64,000 bases of DNA from Chryseosolibacter sp964532595. Lineage in GTDB: Bacteria > Bacteroidota > Bacteroidia > Cytophagales > Cyclobacteriaceae. The notes under the pieces are model-generated. The model searched no databases and had not been told where the DNA came from. It worked only from the letters and a program-made list of their open reading frames with translations. The DNA lies in the NCBI GenBank assembly GCA_964532595.1, contig CAZHIQ010000014.1, positions 1-64,000 on the forward strand. Direction: 5' to 3'. A program made the position numbers and the translations under genes. Shown one piece after another: positions 62,191 through 64,000 of this stretch. Numbering within the stretch: the stretch's first letter is position 1; each line of letters starts with the position of its first letter.

Positions 62191-63762
62191 ATGAAACGAG
62201 CAATTCTTTCAGTTCTTCTCCTGATCACGGCAATACCGGGAGTGTATGCGCAGACGTCAGGGGAGCCGATACTTGCCGAGCTCAGGGCTCAGGGTGTTGA
62301 TAGTTCGCGCGTCATGGATATTCTCTTCCGGCTGACAGATGTCAACGGCCCGCGTCTTACGGGATCAGCGGGATACCAACGGGCAGCGGAGTACGCTCGT
62401 GAAACGCTGCGGTCATGGGGTGCTGAAAACGTTGACTTCGATTATTGGGGCGAGACGTTTGGTCGCGGGTGGGAACTGAAAAAATTCAGTCTCGCCATGA
62501 CTTCGCCTACCTACTCGCCCTTGATCGCCTGGCCGAAAGCCTGGAGCCCAGGGATCAAAGGGACTCTTCGTGCTGACGTCGCGTACCTCGATATTGAGAA
62601 GGAATCCGATATTGATAAATACAGAGGGAAACTCAAGGATAAGATCGTCTTGTTCAGTCTCCCCCACCCGGTTCGGCCTTCTTTCAAAGCGGATGCGTGG
62701 CGACATTCGGATTCTGCCTTGGCGCAGATGGCGCATGCGCTGCCGAGACCGGCAAATCAGGCGCGACGATTTTCTCCAAACACGGAGCCGCAGCGACTGG
62801 CCTGGAAGAAATGGGAATTATGTCTGTCAGAAGGTGTGGCCGCAGTTCTTGATGTGAGCCCACGCCTCGAAAATGATGGAACGCTCGTTGTAACTTCTGC
62901 AACGGTACCTTATCCGGCGGACACGCCGTACTCGCGACGCAGACAAGCATGGCATCCTGACGCTCCACCTGTTCTCCCACAGGTGGTATTAGCCGCCGAA
63001 CACTACAACCGACTGGTTCGCCAGGTTCAAGCAGGAACTCGCGTAACGTTGGAGATGGCATTGCAGGTACAGTTTACAACGCCGGCGGAGGGCTTTAACG
63101 TCATCGGCGAAATTCCCGGTACGGATCTGAAAGATGAGGTCGTAATGATCGGCGCTCACCTCGACTCGTGGCACAGTGCGACGGGAGCCACGGATAACGC
63201 TGTGGGCTCTGCGGTCATGATGGAGGCAATGCGATTACTTTTGACGCTTGATGCGCGCCCGCGACGAACGATAAGGATAGCTCTTTGGGGTGGCGAAGAA
63301 CAGGGCCTTCTTGGATCGAGATCGTACGTACATCGGAAGGTAGGTGTCCGTCTGGACCGCAGCTATCCATATGATTCGGTCAAGCTTACTCCAGAGGGTG
63401 AGAAGCTGTCGGTATACTTCAATATGGACTACGGAGCAGGCAAGTACCGCGGGATTTATCTACAAAGTAATGAAGCAGCGCGCCCGTTGTTCGAGAAGTG
63501 GCTGCAACCTTTTAACGGCGACGGCGCGGCAACTATATCGATGAGCAATGCTACCGGTACGGATCACCTGTCATTCGACGCTGTAGGCATTCCGGCTTTC
63601 CAATTTATTCAGGATCCGCTCGAGTATGCAACGCGTACCCATCATGCCAATATGGATGTGTATGACAAGGTTGTTCCTGATGATTTGCGTCACAATGCGA
63701 TTATGACGGCCTGGCTTGCCTGGCAGGCGGCTAACCATGAAACGCTTGTTCCCCGCCCCTGA
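62191..63762 (+). CDS. Exported M28 family peptidase with PA domain
   Basis: A 523-residue secreted zinc aminopeptidase-like protein. It has a signal peptide (MKRAILSVLLLITAIPGVYA), an N-terminal cap DVNGPRLTGSAGYQRAAEYA, a PA-like insert (about 110-300), and the M28 core with metal ligands in GAHLDSWHSATGATDNAVGS, the catalytic Glu in LWGGEEQGLLGSRS, the Asp of FNMDYG, and the His of TRTHHANMDVYD. It is probably periplasmic. Confidence 0.92.
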   Translation: MKRAILSVLLLITAIPGVYAQTSGEPILAELRAQGVDSSRVMDILFRLTDVNGPRLTGSAGYQRAAEYARETLRSWGAENVDFDYWGETFGRGWELKKFSLAMTSPTYSPLIAWPKAWSPGIKGTLRADVAYLDIEKESDIDKYRGKLKDKIVLFSLPHPVRPSFKADAWRHSDSALAQMAHALPRPANQARRFSPNTEPQRLAWKKWELCLSEGVAAVLDVSPRLENDGTLVVTSATVPYPADTPYSRRRQAWHPDAPPVLPQVVLAAEHYNRLVRQVQAGTRVTLEMALQVQFTTPAEGFNVIGEIPGTDLKDEVVMIGAHLDSWHSATGATDNAVGSAVMMEAMRLLLTLDARPRRTIRIALWGGEEQGLLGSRSYVHRKVGVRLDRSYPYDSVKLTPEGEKLSVYFNMDYGAGKYRGIYLQSNEAARPLFEKWLQPFNGDGAATISMSNATGTDHLSFDAVGIPAFQFIQDPLEYATRTHHANMDVYDKVVPDDLRHNAIMTAWLAWQAANHETLVPRP

Positions 63763-64000
63763 TTAGCGGCGTTGCGAAGACAAAATTTCGTGAACCTTCC
63801 CGGCAAGCACCTTCATTCTCGGTCGTACATCTTTTTCGGGGACGGGCGTGAAGAGGGCAATGATGTAGCGTGTATTGCCGTCGTTGACCAGGCCTACATC
63901 GTGAGTATAATAACTCCACCACCCGGTTTTGTGGTAAAACATCGCTGTGCGCGGTAGCCCGGTTGCAAGTTTTGATGTATCAAGCTGGAGTCCGAGGTAA
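63763..64000 (-). CDS. Serine hydrolase / class A beta-lactamase-like, C-terminal end only
   Basis: The last 78 codons of a minus-strand gene that runs off the window. The frame contains MFYHKTGWWSYYTHDVGLVN with the KTG triad of serine beta-lactamases and related hydrolases, then YIIALFTPVPEKDVRPRMKV and a final helix ending SSQRR. The catalytic S-x-x-K lies outside, so the exact subfamily is open. Its stop follows the M28 stop with no gap. Confidence 0.8.
   Translation of the reverse strand, partial: YLGLQLDTSKLATGLPRTAMFYHKTGWWSYYTHDVGLVNDGNTRYIIALFTPVPEKDVRPRMKVLAGKVHEILSSQRR

Noticed and set aside
63763..64000. Antibiotic-resistance beta-lactamase
   Set aside because: Only the KTG region is visible; many non-resistance serine hydrolases share it, so resistance cannot be claimed.

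Overview
The window looks like ordinary chromosome of a free-living Bacteroidota bacterium, most likely order Cytophagales. The reasons are promoters of the Bacteroidota type (TTG or TTTG, about 20 bases, then TAnnTTTG), start codons mostly without Shine-Dalgarno sites, a MurF-alanine racemase fusion, a TonB receptor with a carboxypeptidase-like N-terminal domain, PD40-OmpA and DUF4783 proteins, and a LETM1-related protein. The genus cannot be told from the sequence. I see no rRNA, tRNA, CRISPR array, insertion sequence or prophage, and almost all of the window is coding.

Layout. 1-3.0 kb: end of lptB, then recX, a YcxB-like membrane protein, nadC and a DUF4783 protein on the minus strand. 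3.3-8.8 kb: gpmI, a lipoprotein, an ABC exporter and a Fur-family repressor, tightly packed, then a TerC-type membrane protein. 8.8-18.9 kb, minus strand: a TerB/LETM1-like protein, purE, purK, a HEAT-cyclophilin lipoprotein, feoB, feoA and murF-alr, with one 60-residue plus-strand gene. 19.2-27.7 kb: a TonB receptor and lipoprotein behind a perfect palindrome, a HisA-like protein, a PD40-OmpA protein, DUF2911, LOG and a PDZ aspartyl protease.

27.7-33.2 kb is the most distinctive part. A flavoprotein, a UbiA prenyltransferase, a type III polyketide synthase and a methyltransferase lie together and may make a methylated, hydroxylated and perhaps prenylated phenolic lipid or quinone. 33.2-39.5 kb: a lipoprotein, corA, a small membrane protein, a TauE exporter, a PLP-dependent deaminase family member, a radical SAM protein behind two palindromes, and an M20 peptidase. 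39.5-44.5 kb is one 1641-codon exported protein of unknown function.

44.5-49.7 kb: DUF2905, a tetrapyrrole-methylase-fold methyltransferase, metK, hpf, a tyrosine recombinase, rpsU and an acyl-CoA dehydrogenase, with two clear terminators. 49.8-54.2 kb: a nucleotide-sugar operon (ugd, UDP-xylose synthase, rfbB, rfbA). 54.2-64 kb: a glutaminyl-cyclase-like M28 protein, the rimP-nusA-infB operon with a terminator-like hairpin in its leader, LemA, prfA, a lipoprotein, an M28 peptidase and the end of a serine hydrolase gene.
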